From positions 147,819 to 211,818 of the forward strand of contig NZ_GL732463.1 in NCBI RefSeq assembly GCF_000187585.1: a stretch of 64,000 bases of DNA, read 5' to 3'. Positions 33,959-43,409 of the stretch are shown piece after piece (position 1 is the first letter of the stretch; every line of letters starts with the position of its first letter). Under the pieces are notes generated by a model. It saw nothing but the letters and a program-made list of their open reading frames with translations, was not told the DNA's origin and searched no databases. The position numbers and the translations under genes were made by a program. Origin of the DNA: Streptococcus peroris ATCC 700780 (GTDB taxonomy: Bacteria > Bacillota > Bacilli > Lactobacillales > Streptococcaceae).

Positions 33959-34889
33959 TCACATGAAGAAAGATGAGCTATTTGAAGGATTTTATCTAAT
34001 CAAATCAGCTGACCTGAGACAAACACGTGCTGGGAAAAATTACCTAGCCTTTACCTTCCAAGATGATAGTGGCGAGATTGAAGGAAAACTCTGGGATGCC
34101 CAACCTCATAATGTAGAGGCTTTTACTGCAGGGAAAGTTGTTCACATGCAGGGTCGTCGTGAGGTGTACAACAACACTCCACAGGTTAATCAAATCACCC
34201 TTCGCCTACCTCAGCCTGGCGAACCTAGTGATCCAGCAGATTTCAAGGTTAAATCCCCAGTAGATGTCAAAGAAATCCGTGAGTATATGTCACAGATGAT
34301 TTTCAAAATCGAAAATCCCATTTGGCAACGAATCGTCCGGAGTCTTTACACTAAATATGATAAGGAATTCTACTCCTATCCGGCCGCTAAGACTAATCAT
34401 CATGCTTTTGAGAGTGGTCTGGCTTATCACACAGCGACTATGGTTCGCTTAGCAGATGCAATTGGTGATATCTATCCTCAGCTCAACAAAAGTCTTCTTT
34501 ATGCGGGCATTATGTTGCATGATCTGGCTAAGGTTATTGAGTTGAGTGGGCCTGAGCAGACAGAATATACCGTTAGAGGAAACCTTTTAGGTCATATTTC
34601 TTTGATAGACAGCGAAATCATCAAAACTGTTATGGAACTTGGCATTGATGATACTCGAGAAGAAGTAGTGCTCTTGCGTCACGTCATTCTCAGCCACCAC
34701 GGTTTGCTCGAGTATGGTAGTCCTGTTCGCCCACGTGTGATGGAGGCAGAAATTATTCATATGATTGACAATTTGGACGCCAGTATGATGATGATGACGA
34801 CAGCTCTTGGGTTAGTGGATGAAGGAGAAATGACCAATAAGGTCTTTGCCATGGACAATCGTTCCTTCTACAAGCCAAAATTAGACTAG
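33948..34889 (+). CDS. yhaM: 3'-5' exoribonuclease YhaM
   Basis: A 313-aa protein with an N-terminal OB fold (residues 15-85, including ADLRQTRAGKNYLAFTFQDD) and an HD hydrolase domain: the metal ligands lie in NHHAFESGLAYHTATM, MLHDLAKV and ILSHHGLLEYGSP. YhaM-type enzymes trim 3' ends of RNA and are also known as Cbf1. ATG 33948 follows GAGGAAG inside the end of rmuC. Confidence 0.94.
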   Translation: MKISHMKKDELFEGFYLIKSADLRQTRAGKNYLAFTFQDDSGEIEGKLWDAQPHNVEAFTAGKVVHMQGRREVYNNTPQVNQITLRLPQPGEPSDPADFKVKSPVDVKEIREYMSQMIFKIENPIWQRIVRSLYTKYDKEFYSYPAAKTNHHAFESGLAYHTATMVRLADAIGDIYPQLNKSLLYAGIMLHDLAKVIELSGPEQTEYTVRGNLLGHISLIDSEIIKTVMELGIDDTREEVVLLRHVILSHHGLLEYGSPVRPRVMEAEIIHMIDNLDASMMMMTTALGLVDEGEMTNKVFAMDNRSFYKPKLD

Positions 34890-34901
34890 AAACTAAAAAA
34901 T

Positions 34902-34933
34902 GGACTTTATTTGAGTAATAAAGTTCGTTTTTT
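34902..34933 (+). terminator. terminator after yhaM
   Basis: The stem GGACTTTAT/ATAAAGTTC has a 7-nt loop and is followed by GTTTTTTC. It closes the long plus-strand gene string. Confidence 0.85.
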
Positions 34934-34989
34934 CTCATGATTGTGATATAATAGAAAAAATATGAAATGAATGGAACGGTAAAAAAATA

Positions 34990-35814
34990 ATGAAATTAAG
35001 ACGAAGTGATAGGATGGTTGTGATTTCAAATTACCTGATCAACAACCCCTATAAACTAACAAGTCTCAATACCTTTGCGGAAAAGTATGAATCTGCTAAA
35101 TCTTCGATTTCAGAAGATATTGTCATTATCAAGCGAGCCTTTGAAGAAATTGAAATCGGCCATATCCAGACAGTTACAGGTGCTGGTGGTGGAGTTATTT
35201 TCACACCATCAATCTCCACCCTCGAATCAAAAACAATTATCGAAGAGCTTCGCGATAAACTTTCAGAGAGCGACCGTATTCTTCCAGGTGGCTATATCTA
35301 TTTATCTGATCTACTTAGTACCCCAGCTATTTTAAAAAATATTGGTCGTATTATTGCTAAGAGTTTTATGGATCAAAAGATTGATGCTGTTATGACTGTT
35401 GCAACAAAAGGGGTTCCGCTTGCAAATGCGGTAGCAAATGTTCTCAACGTACCATTTGTAATTGTCCGTCGTGACTTGAAAATCACTGAGGGTTCAACTG
35501 TGAGTGTCAACTACGTTTCAGGTTCTAGTGATCGTATTGAAAAAATGTTCCTTTCAAAACGTAGCCTCAAAGCAGGAAGCCGTGTCTTGATTGTCGATGA
35601 CTTCTTGAAGGGTGGAGGAACCATTAACGGGATGATCAGCCTTTTAGCAGAGTTTGATTCAGAGTTAGCTGGAGTAGCCGTCTTTGCTGATAATGCGCAA
35701 GAAGATCGTGAACAACAGTTTGACTATAAATCCCTCTTGAAAGTCACAAATATTGATGTGAAGAACCAACAAATTGCTGTTGAAGTCGGAAATATTTTTG
35801 ACTCAGTAAAATAA
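34990..35814 (+). CDS. purR: pur operon transcriptional regulator PurR
   Basis: A 274-aa regulator with an N-terminal winged helix (residues 1-72) and a C-terminal phosphoribosyltransferase-type domain. The PRPP loop is seen in VLIVDDFLKGGGTINGM. In lactic streptococci PurR activates or represses purine genes in response to PRPP. TATAAT at 34947-34952 is the likely -10. Own terminator follows. Confidence 0.95.
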   Translation: MKLRRSDRMVVISNYLINNPYKLTSLNTFAEKYESAKSSISEDIVIIKRAFEEIEIGHIQTVTGAGGGVIFTPSISTLESKTIIEELRDKLSESDRILPGGYIYLSDLLSTPAILKNIGRIIAKSFMDQKIDAVMTVATKGVPLANAVANVLNVPFVIVRRDLKITEGSTVSVNYVSGSSDRIEKMFLSKRSLKAGSRVLIVDDFLKGGGTINGMISLLAEFDSELAGVAVFADNAQEDREQQFDYKSLLKVTNIDVKNQQIAVEVGNIFDSVK

Positions 35815-35831
35815 GAATTGACTTAAAATAC

Positions 35832-35864
35832 AAAGGTTGGAACTTTCGTCCCAGCCTTTCTTTA
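35832..35864 (+). terminator. terminator of purR
   Basis: The stem AAAGGTTGG/CCAGCCTTT with one G-U pair, followed by CTTT. Confidence 0.75.
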
Positions 35865-35886
35865 GTAAAGGATATAAAGGAGTCCT

Positions 35887-37140
35887 ATGAAAACACCATT
35901 TATAAATCGTGAAGCTTTAGAAAAAATCGTTCAAGAATTTCCAACTCCTTTTCATCTTTACGATGAAAAAGGAATTCGAGAAAAGGCGCGTGCAGTAAAC
36001 AAAGCCTTCTCTTGGAATAAGGGATTTAAAGAATATTTTGCAGTTAAGGCTACCCCAAATCCAACTATTTTAAAAATCTTACAAGAAGAGGGATGTGGAG
36101 TTGATTGCTCGAGTTACGTAGAATTGTTAATGAGTCATAAACTCGGTTTTTCAGGTTCTGAGATGATGTTCTCATCTAACAATACTCCCGATAGAGAATA
36201 CACTTATGCACACGAATTGGGTGCAACTATCAACCTCGATGCGTTTGAGGATATTGAACATTTAGAGCGTGCTGCGGGAATCCCAGAAGTGATTTCTTGT
36301 CGCTATAATCCTGGTGGAGTATTTGAACTAGGAACAGACATCATGGATAATCCTGGTGAAGCAAAGTTTGGGATGACCAAGCAACAGCTCTTTGATGCCT
36401 ATAAAATTCTAAAGGATAAGGGTGCCAAAAGATTTGGGCTTCATTCCTTCCTAGCTTCCAATACAGTTACGCATCTTTACTACCCGGAGTTAGCGCGTCA
36501 ATTATTTGAGTTAGCTGTTGAGGTTAAAGAAAAATTAGGAATCTCACTTGAATTTATCAACTTATCTGGAGGTATTGGAGTCAATTACCGACCAGAGCAA
36601 GAGCCTAATGATATTGCTTTGATTGGTGAAGGAGTTCGCCAGGTTTATGAAGAAGTTTTGACACCAGCAGGCCTTGGTCAAGTCAAAATCTTCACAGAAT
36701 TAGGACGCTTTATGCTAGCGCCTCATGGTGTATTGGTTACAAGAGTTACCCATAAAAAGAAGACCTATCGTACATATCTAGGAGTAGATGCCTCAGCTGT
36801 CAATCTGATGAGACCAGCTATGTATGGTGCTTATCATCACATTACAAATATGATGCATCCAGATGGTCAGACTGAAGTGGTAGACGTGGTTGGTTCACTC
36901 TGTGAAAATAATGATAAATTTGCCGTCAATCGCGAACTTCCACATACAGAAATTGGTGATTTATTAGTGATTCATGACACAGGCGCCCATGGTTTTTCTA
37001 TGGGTTACCAGTACAATGCTAAACTTCGTTCGGCAGAGATTCTCTTTACCGAAGAAGGAAAAGCCAAGGAAATTCGTCGAGCAGAGCGCCCAGAAGATTA
37101 TTTTGCGACCTTGTATGGGTTTAATTTTAACAAAGAATAG
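35887..37140 (+). CDS. lysA: diaminopimelate decarboxylase
   Basis: A 417-aa fold-type III PLP enzyme making L-lysine from meso-diaminopimelate. The PLP Lys is in EYFAVKATPNP, the phosphate-binding Gly loop in FINLSGGIGVNYRP, and the substrate region in SLCENNDKF. AAGGAG precedes ATG 35887. In streptococci lysine is also the cross-linking residue of peptidoglycan. No riboswitch is visible in the 70-bp leader. Confidence 0.95.
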   Translation: MKTPFINREALEKIVQEFPTPFHLYDEKGIREKARAVNKAFSWNKGFKEYFAVKATPNPTILKILQEEGCGVDCSSYVELLMSHKLGFSGSEMMFSSNNTPDREYTYAHELGATINLDAFEDIEHLERAAGIPEVISCRYNPGGVFELGTDIMDNPGEAKFGMTKQQLFDAYKILKDKGAKRFGLHSFLASNTVTHLYYPELARQLFELAVEVKEKLGISLEFINLSGGIGVNYRPEQEPNDIALIGEGVRQVYEEVLTPAGLGQVKIFTELGRFMLAPHGVLVTRVTHKKKTYRTYLGVDASAVNLMRPAMYGAYHHITNMMHPDGQTEVVDVVGSLCENNDKFAVNRELPHTEIGDLLVIHDTGAHGFSMGYQYNAKLRSAEILFTEEGKAKEIRRAERPEDYFATLYGFNFNKE

Positions 37141-37210
37141 AAGAATTTTTGAAAATCATGAAAGTTGAAAGTGAAAAACAGATTGTTTACTAAAAAATAG
37201 ACAAAATCTA

Positions 37211-37238
37211 TTGTTTTTCCTTTCAAGCGTGATATAAT
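37211..37238 (+). promoter_or_regulatory. pflA promoter
   Basis: TTGTTT (37211-37216), 16 bp, TATAAT (37233-37238). Confidence 0.7.
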
Positions 37239-37272
37239 AAAATTATAAAACGGTTTCAAGGAAGGTAACGCT

Positions 37273-38067
37273 ATGTCAGAAGAAACAATTGACTACGGAC
37301 AAGTGACAGGAATGGTGCATTCGACAGAGAGTTTTGGGGCGGTAGATGGTCCTGGGATTCGTTTTATTGTCTTTTTGCAGGGTTGTCAAATGCGTTGCCA
37401 ATACTGCCATAACCCAGATACTTGGGCAATGGAAACCAATAAGTCTCGTGTACGAACAGTGGATGATGTTCTAGAAGAAGCGCTTCGTTACCGCGGATTC
37501 TGGGGGGACAAGGGTGGTATTACAGTCAGTGGGGGAGAAGCTCTTCTCCAAATCGATTTCTTGATTGCCCTCTTTACAAAGGCAAAAGAAAAAGGTATCC
37601 ACTGTACCTTAGATACCTGTGCACTTCCATTCCGTAATAAGCCACGCTATCTTGAAAAATTTGATAAATTAATGGCTGTGACTGATTTGGTTCTTCTTGA
37701 TATCAAAGAAATTAATGATGCTCAGCATAGAATTGTAACTAGTCAAAGTAACAAAACCATTTTAGCTTGTGCTCAATACTTGTCAGATATTGGGAAACCT
37801 GTCTGGATTCGTCACGTTCTCGTACCTGGATTGACTGACCGAGATGAGGATTTGATTGAACTTGGTAAGTTCGTGAAAACTCTTAAAAACGTTGATAAGT
37901 TTGAGATTTTGCCTTACCATACCATGGGTGAGTTCAAGTGGCGTGAACTCGGAATTCCATATTCGCTCGAAGGTGTTAAACCACCGACGAAAGAACGAGT
38001 CAAGAACGCTAAGGAACTCATGGATACAGAAAGTTATCAAGACTACATGAAACGTGTACATGGATAA
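37273..38067 (+). CDS. pflA: pyruvate formate-lyase activating enzyme
   Basis: A 264-aa radical SAM enzyme that creates the glycyl radical of pyruvate formate-lyase under anaerobic conditions. The [4Fe-4S] motif CQMRCQYC follows FIVFLQG; SAM-binding GGITVSGGEALLQ is present. Length is typical. It is monocistronic with its own promoter and terminator. The pfl gene is not in this window. Confidence 0.96.
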   Translation: MSEETIDYGQVTGMVHSTESFGAVDGPGIRFIVFLQGCQMRCQYCHNPDTWAMETNKSRVRTVDDVLEEALRYRGFWGDKGGITVSGGEALLQIDFLIALFTKAKEKGIHCTLDTCALPFRNKPRYLEKFDKLMAVTDLVLLDIKEINDAQHRIVTSQSNKTILACAQYLSDIGKPVWIRHVLVPGLTDRDEDLIELGKFVKTLKNVDKFEILPYHTMGEFKWRELGIPYSLEGVKPPTKERVKNAKELMDTESYQDYMKRVHG

Positions 38068-38069
38068 AA

Positions 38070-38101
38070 AGAAGCCTGATGGGAACATCGGGCTTTTAAG
38101 T
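38070..38101 (+). terminator. terminator of pflA
   Basis: The stem AAGCCTGATG/CATCGGGCTT has a GGAA loop and is followed by TT. Confidence 0.88.
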
Positions 38102-38242
38102 TTACTTAAAATAAACAAAATTTTTATGAGTTATATGACAGTACAGATTTTACAAAGATTTAAAATTCTGAAAAAAATCCGAAAATTATTGGTTAATATA
38201 TACTTGTTTAAATTGATACAACAAATTGGATAGGAGAATATC

Positions 38243-38953
38243 ATGGAACAAAGTATTACCATTAAAAATCTATGTAAGTCATATGGTCAAACTCAAATTT
38301 TAAAAGATATTTCTTTTGAAGCAAAAGCAGGTAGAGTGACTGCTTTCCTGGGTCCAAATGGAGCTGGTAAAAGTTCAACCTTACGTATCTTATTAGGATT
38401 AGACAAAGCAACATCTGGTCTTGCTAAAATTGGAGATCAAACTTATAAGGAGTTACAATTTCCTCTAAAGACTGTAGGGGCTTCATTTGACAGTGTAGGA
38501 GCTCCTGATGATCGAACTGTTTATCAACATTTGAAAATTGTTGCTGCTAGTAATGGGATATCCAGTCAGCGAATTGAGCAAGTCTTGGAAATGGTGGATA
38601 TTAGCCATAAGAAAAAATCTAAAATTGGAAAATTATCATTAGGAGAAGGACAACGCTTGGGAATTGCAACAGCTCTATTAGGGGATCCTCAGTATCTGAT
38701 ATTGGATGAACCGACAAATGGGTTGGATCCAAGAGGAATTCGGTGGTTTAGAGAGTTTATAAAAAAACAAGCTCAAGAAGGGAAGACAGTCTTGCTATCA
38801 TCTCATATATTATCGGAAGTGGAAGCAGTAACAGATGATGTGGTCATCATAAATAAAGGCAAAGTTCTTATAAAAGGGACTTTACAAGAAGTGATGAAAA
38901 ATCTTTCTTCACTGGAGGAAGTCTTCTTTAGATTAACAGAGGGAGGAAAGTGA
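38243..38953 (+). CDS. ABC transporter ATPase (lantibiotic immunity-like)
   Basis: A 236-aa ABC ATPase. Walker A is GPNGAGKSS, the signature is LSLGEGQRLG, and Walker B is YLILDEPTNGLD. Overall it resembles BcrA/LanF ATPases that power removal of bacteriocins from the membrane. GGATAGGAG precedes ATG 38243. The stop codon lies 1 bp before the first permease; the two permeases and a two-component system follow. Substrate cannot be told from sequence. Confidence 0.9.
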   Translation: MEQSITIKNLCKSYGQTQILKDISFEAKAGRVTAFLGPNGAGKSSTLRILLGLDKATSGLAKIGDQTYKELQFPLKTVGASFDSVGAPDDRTVYQHLKIVAASNGISSQRIEQVLEMVDISHKKKSKIGKLSLGEGQRLGIATALLGDPQYLILDEPTNGLDPRGIRWFREFIKKQAQEGKTVLLSSHILSEVEAVTDDVVIINKGKVLIKGTLQEVMKNLSSLEEVFFRLTEGGK

Positions 38954-38954
38954 C

Positions 38955-39740
38955 ATGGCACTTATTTACTCTCTTCATTCTGAAATATTGAAATTACTTT
39001 ATAAGAGAGCTACTCATGTTGTACTATTCTTGCTACTAGTATTTCAAACGTTTTTAGCAAATATTGGTGCATCTCAAATTGTTTCAGTTGGTATCCATGC
39101 TACCCCAGAGACAAACCCAGAGTTAATAGAAGCTATTCCCCCTATTGAATTTTTAGGTTTTGATGTTACTTTAGTTGGCATTTTTTTTATGATTATCTTA
39201 GGCTCAATCTACGGAGCTGAAGAGTATAAAGGCTCTGCTATTCGTACAAGCCTCCTCTCTAATACGAGTCGAAGTACTTTCCTAGTTTCAAAAACAGTAG
39301 TTTGGTTGGTATTTTCTTTTGTCATTTCCTTCCTATCAATATTTCTGACGATTAACATGACACATTATGTTTTAGGACAAGATGGTTTATTGCTTTTTTC
39401 ACTAAATGGGACAGTTTGGTTCTATATGTTTTTGGACAGTATAGCTTGGACATTATTGGGACTTTTAGCCTATATTCTGGCTTTAACATTTAAAAAACCC
39501 CTTGTTCCCCTATTGTTTTTGCTTCCTCAAGTCTACAATTTAGGAACATTCTTAGCCAATCATATATCAGTTGCAAAATTTCTTCCAGTTTCATTGAGCT
39601 ATGGACTGATTGCTACATCTCCTCAAATGTTAGAACAGAATAGTTTCCAAAATATTTTGCTTTTACTTTTTTGGAATTTGACATTCTTGGCTTTGGCAAT
39701 TTATCGCTTGCTTCAGTCAGATGTTGGAGGAGGTGAATAA
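38955..39740 (+). CDS. ABC-2 type permease 1 of the immunity-like exporter
   Basis: A 261-aa membrane protein with six hydrophobic segments (for example HVVLFLLLVFQTFLAN, LVGIFFMIILGSIYG, SFVISFLSIFLTINM). The motif GAEEYKGSAIRTSLLSN before helix 3 is typical of LanE/LanG and BcrB permeases. GGAGGAAAG precedes ATG 38955. It is homologous in layout to the next permease, so the pair would form a heterodimeric channel with two ATPase subunits. Confidence 0.87.
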   Translation: MALIYSLHSEILKLLYKRATHVVLFLLLVFQTFLANIGASQIVSVGIHATPETNPELIEAIPPIEFLGFDVTLVGIFFMIILGSIYGAEEYKGSAIRTSLLSNTSRSTFLVSKTVVWLVFSFVISFLSIFLTINMTHYVLGQDGLLLFSLNGTVWFYMFLDSIAWTLLGLLAYILALTFKKPLVPLLFLLPQVYNLGTFLANHISVAKFLPVSLSYGLIATSPQMLEQNSFQNILLLLFWNLTFLALAIYRLLQSDVGGGE

Positions 39741-39741
39741 G

Positions 39742-40461
39742 TTGAAAGAGCAACTTAAAAGTGAGTATCTCAAGTTTATGATGAATCCTTGGCACTGGTT
39801 GATTATAGGTGCTCTATTACTGTGTGTTCCAGCGATGGTTATTTTTTTAAATAGTAAACCAGATCAGTTGACCCTAAACTTTGTTTTGGAACAGCTACTG
39901 CAAAGTCTCTATTTAGGACAGGCGGGTTTTATTAGTCTAGCTGTCCTATTTATAGGTCAGGAATTTACAGGTTCTAGCCTTCGTACAAGTTTTCTTACAT
40001 GTCCAAATCGTTTAAAATTTATAATATGTAAACTAGCTATTGTGTTATGTGTGGAAATTGTATTATTGCTAGCTGTAATATCAGTATGTATACTACTTAC
40101 TCAAGGATATTATAATATCAATCTTTTGAGCAATATTAAAAATGTTCTAACAATCCTATTTCCAGTTTGTATTTCTATTTTAACCTTCTCTCTTTTAAGT
40201 GGTATTTTTGTATTTATTTTTCGATCTTTTACCTTAATTTTGGGAATAAGTTTATCCCTTTTATTGGGGTTGGGACAAATGCTACTACAATTCAGTTCTT
40301 TTTTTAGAAATTTATCATTACTAGCTAGTATGAACTGTTACTATATCCATCCTTTATCACTTTATTATCCAGTGTGGCAAGGCTTAGGGATACAAATAGT
40401 TTGGTTATTAATTGTTTTTGTAGTTGCTACACTGATACTTATAGGAAGAAATGTACGCTAA
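39742..40461 (+). CDS. ABC-2 type permease 2 of the immunity-like exporter
   Basis: A 239-aa membrane protein with six hydrophobic segments and the sequence GQEFTGSSLRTSFLT, parallel to GAEEYKGSAIRTSLL of permease 1. TTG 39742 is chosen because GGAGGAGGTG lies 8 nt upstream; ATG 39721 inside the preceding gene has no ribosome binding site. Genes of this type are named LanG/LanE in immunity loci. A terminator follows and separates the transporter from the regulators. Confidence 0.85.
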   Translation: MKEQLKSEYLKFMMNPWHWLIIGALLLCVPAMVIFLNSKPDQLTLNFVLEQLLQSLYLGQAGFISLAVLFIGQEFTGSSLRTSFLTCPNRLKFIICKLAIVLCVEIVLLLAVISVCILLTQGYYNINLLSNIKNVLTILFPVCISILTFSLLSGIFVFIFRSFTLILGISLSLLLGLGQMLLQFSSFFRNLSLLASMNCYYIHPLSLYYPVWQGLGIQIVWLLIVFVVATLILIGRNVR

Positions 40462-40487
40462 AGACAGGGGCTATCCTGTCTTTTTCT
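40461..40487 (+). terminator. terminator between transporter and regulators
   Basis: The stem AAGACAGG/CCTGTCTT has a 6-nt loop and TTTTTC. A TATAAT at 40498-40503 restarts transcription. Confidence 0.87.
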
Positions 40488-40523
40488 CAGTTAATGATAT
40501 AATATAATTTAGGAGCGTGAGTT

Positions 40524-41210
40524 ATGGCTTATAAAATTTTAGTGGTAGATGATGATCTTGCTATTCTTCGCCTAATAAAAAAGGTACTAGAGTATGAAAA
40601 GTATGAAGTAGTTATACGAAATAACATAGAAGAGGTTGACCTTTGTGATTTTACAGGATTTGACTTAATTTTATTAGATATTATGATGCCTGTTAATGGT
40701 TTAGAAATCTGTCAGATGATCCGCGAGCAGATAACGGTTCCTATCTGTTTTATAACTGCTAAGGATATGGATGAAGATTTGGTAGCTGGAATTAATGCAG
40801 GCGCTGATGATTATATTATGAAGCCCTTCAGTATGCAGGAACTCTTAGCGCGAGTTAAAATGCACTTACGTCGTGAAGAACGGACTAAAGAAACTGTTCA
40901 TCAGATAAAAAGTGGGAAGCTTATACTATATACTGATAGTAAGGAACTATTTATAAACGATGATAAGATTGCCTTGACAAGGAGAGAATTTGATATAGTG
41001 AATCTTTTAGCAAGCAACCCAAGTAAAATATACTCTATAGAGGAAATTTATAATTATTTATATCCCCAAAGTTCAGAAGCTCTTTTACGTTCAGTTTCAG
41101 AGTACATTTATAAAATTCGTCAAAAGCTGAAACCTTATCAATTAAATCCGATTAAAACCTTGTACGGTGGAGGTTATCAATGGGTAGAATCAAAAGTTTT
41201 AGACAATTAA
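40524..41210 (+). CDS. OmpR-family response regulator
   Basis: A 228-aa response regulator with receiver domain (DD at 9-10, phosphoacceptor D52 in LLDIMMP, K100 in MKPFS) and a C-terminal winged helix (ALTRREFDIVNLLASNP, VSEYIYKIRQKL, GGGYQW). The likely -10 is TATAAT 40498-40503. It overlaps the kinase gene by 31 bp. Its probable target is the upstream transporter operon, as in lantibiotic immunity systems. Confidence 0.93.
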   Translation: MAYKILVVDDDLAILRLIKKVLEYEKYEVVIRNNIEEVDLCDFTGFDLILLDIMMPVNGLEICQMIREQITVPICFITAKDMDEDLVAGINAGADDYIMKPFSMQELLARVKMHLRREERTKETVHQIKSGKLILYTDSKELFINDDKIALTRREFDIVNLLASNPSKIYSIEEIYNYLYPQSSEALLRSVSEYIYKIRQKLKPYQLNPIKTLYGGGYQWVESKVLDN

Positions 41211-42271
41211 TTCGAGAAACCTGTTGGAGAATTATTTGGCAGTTTAGTCTTGGCTTATTAATGGCCTATCTTATTCCCTTAACTTCTGTATCTATACAAA
41301 TAATGGAGGATGGAAAACCTCTTAAAAATAATGATGTTCAATCAATTTTTTTCAATGTGTCATCATGGATATATATTTGTGTTTTATTGATTATTCTAAT
41401 AAGTTACCACATTGGTAAATTGTTGAAAAAACTAAGTTATGAAATGAATTTGATTTATGAAAATAGTATGTGGCTAGAAAGCGAATGTACAGAAAGATTA
41501 ACAGTTAAGGAATTTCGTGAGACTGGAAATCGAATTATTGTGATGCAAGATCGTATTCGACAGCTATTAGATGATGAGAAGCAACAGAAAGAAGATTTGA
41601 TGTTTCAGGTTTCAGCAGTGTCTCATGATTTGAAGACACCTTTAACTATCATCAAAGGGAATGCAGAATTTTTGCACATGTCCACTAAAGATGAGCAGTC
41701 TAAAGAATGTTTAGCAGACATCGTTCGTGCTAGTCAACGCTTGCTTGATTATTTTAATCAGTTGATTCATTATTCTAAAACTTACTATGATGATGAGACA
41801 GGTTGGACGGAGTATTCTTCTTCAGATTTTATCAATGAATTAGAGAAAGAAGTCTCTTTTTTGATAAAAAATCAGATGAAGTTTTCTTTTGAACAAAATG
41901 TGGAAGGAACTGAAAGCTATTATATAAATCCATCTCTTCTAATTCGTGCAATACAAAATATTTTAACAAATGCTTTGGAGTACGCTGATAAACAGAATCC
42001 TAAAATTAAAATTAGAGTAGAGCAAGAGGGGAAGGAATTGAAAATAGGGATATGGAATAATGGCTCTGAATTTCCAGATGAAGTTTTAACTAATTTTGGG
42101 AAGCTCTTTTATCGTATGGATAAAGTTAGATCGTTTAATGAGCAACATTATGGTATTGGACTTAGTTTTGTATGTAGAGTTGCAAAACTGCATAAAGGCC
42201 GAGTTGAGATTAGAAATAGAGACGAGGGAGCAGAAGTTTTAATGACTCTCAATTGTATTAAATCAAAGTGA
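41180..42271 (+). CDS. sensor histidine kinase (LanK-like)
   Basis: A 363-aa kinase with two membrane helices (about residues 19-40 and 63-80) enclosing a short extracellular loop of about 20 residues. The H-box is SAVSHDLKTPLTIIKGN with H149; the N-box is IQNILTNALEYA; the G-box is GIGLSFV. The type resembles SpaK/NisK-related and bacitracin-sensing kinases with minimal sensor domains, which sense through the transporter or at the membrane. GGAGGTT precedes ATG 41180 within the regulator gene. Confidence 0.92.
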   Translation: MGRIKSFRQLIRETCWRIIWQFSLGLLMAYLIPLTSVSIQIMEDGKPLKNNDVQSIFFNVSSWIYICVLLIILISYHIGKLLKKLSYEMNLIYENSMWLESECTERLTVKEFRETGNRIIVMQDRIRQLLDDEKQQKEDLMFQVSAVSHDLKTPLTIIKGNAEFLHMSTKDEQSKECLADIVRASQRLLDYFNQLIHYSKTYYDDETGWTEYSSSDFINELEKEVSFLIKNQMKFSFEQNVEGTESYYINPSLLIRAIQNILTNALEYADKQNPKIKIRVEQEGKELKIGIWNNGSEFPDEVLTNFGKLFYRMDKVRSFNEQHYGIGLSFVCRVAKLHKGRVEIRNRDEGAEVLMTLNCIKSK

Positions 42272-42331
42272 TTTACTTGCTAATTTGTTATCATAGGATC
42301 TAAATAAATTTAAGATGTGAAAGTAGATAAT

Positions 42332-42388
42332 AAAAACGAATGAATGATACCTAGTTCATGAAAACTATTTGTCATTCATTCGTTTTTT
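42332..42388. terminator. bidirectional terminator between kinase and yidC2
   Basis: A 15-bp perfect stem, AAAACGAATGAATGA with TCATTCATTCGTTTT, with T-runs on both strands between the convergent genes. Confidence 0.92.
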
Positions 42389-42412
42389 AATTATTGGATA
42401 ATACACGTGGCT

Positions 42413-43333
42413 TTATCTAGAACGTTGTTTTCCAGAATTTCGTTTATTATTTTTCTTCTTAGTTGGAATGCCAGCAGGTTGCTGAGGGGTTACATCTTTA
42501 CGAGCGCCTGAAGTTTTGCTTGCTTTTGGTGGATTCTTCGCAAATTCTTCGCGTACTTTTTTACGAAGTTTTGGACGAATCAGATAGTTAATGATAAATT
42601 GTTGGAAAATCATGATAATACCACCAACAACAAAGTAAAGTGTTACACTGGCTGGTGAGAAGATTGAAAACATGACAATCATCAACGGACTCATGTAAAT
42701 CATCTTTTTAAGCTGCTCTCTTTGAGTCTCGTCTTCAACTCCGTGTAGAGAAAGAAGTGATTGGAGATAGTAGAGAACACCTGCGCAGGCAAGAAGAATC
42801 CAACTTGGAGAACCGAGTGCAATTCCCATGAAGCTAGCTTCAGAAACACCTTCTGTATGTTGAGCAGCAAAGTAGATAGCCGAGAAGAATGGCAATTGAA
42901 TGAGGATAGGGAAACATCCTACACCACCAAGCATACTAATGCCGTGCTCTTTTTGAGCAGCAAAGAGAGCTTGTTGGGCTTCGAGTTTTTCTTCTTGAGT
43001 TGTTGCCTCTTTCAGACGAGTCTGATGTGGTTCAAGGACGTCTTTGAGAGCATTCATCTTTTCAGAATGAAGGGTTGCCTTCCATGATTGGTAGATACCG
43101 AGTGGAAGGATAAGCAAGCGAACGATAATGGTTACGACAATAATAGCGACTCCAAATCCTAACCCTTTATCAGTAGCGAGGTACTTGATAGCTTCTCCCA
43201 TCGGAGCGCCTAAGAACTCCCAAACGGGACCAGTTGGCTGACCTGTTGCTTTATCAATCTGAACGCAACCTGTCAAGACTAATAGCATAGCAACTCCCAT
43301 GATAGAGAGAGCGATTCGTTTAATTGATTTCAC
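42413..43333 (-). CDS. yidC2: membrane protein insertase YidC2
   Basis: A 306-aa Oxa1/YidC-type insertase. GTG 43333 is chosen because AAAAGGAA lies upstream; an in-frame reading 21 codons longer has no site. A lipoprotein signal with lipobox LVLTGC starts the protein. Five membrane segments follow with the conserved polar groove (LRLLILPLGIYQSWK-type region) and the long C-terminal basic tail (KKKNNKRNSGKQRSR), which binds ribosomes in the YidC2 form. The gene is opposite to most neighbours and follows acyP after 77 bp. Confidence 0.94.
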   Translation of the reverse strand: MKSIKRIALSIMGVAMLLVLTGCVQIDKATGQPTGPVWEFLGAPMGEAIKYLATDKGLGFGVAIIVVTIIVRLLILPLGIYQSWKATLHSEKMNALKDVLEPHQTRLKEATTQEEKLEAQQALFAAQKEHGISMLGGVGCFPILIQLPFFSAIYFAAQHTEGVSEASFMGIALGSPSWILLACAGVLYYLQSLLSLHGVEDETQREQLKKMIYMSPLMIVMFSIFSPASVTLYFVVGGIIMIFQQFIINYLIRPKLRKKVREEFAKNPPKASKTSGARKDVTPQQPAGIPTKKKNNKRNSGKQRSR

Positions 43334-43409
43334 AGTAATTATTCCTTTTTTTAATTGATACCTTTCTATTCTACTGTTTTTTTGGAAAATATACAATAGT
43401 TCTAGAGAC

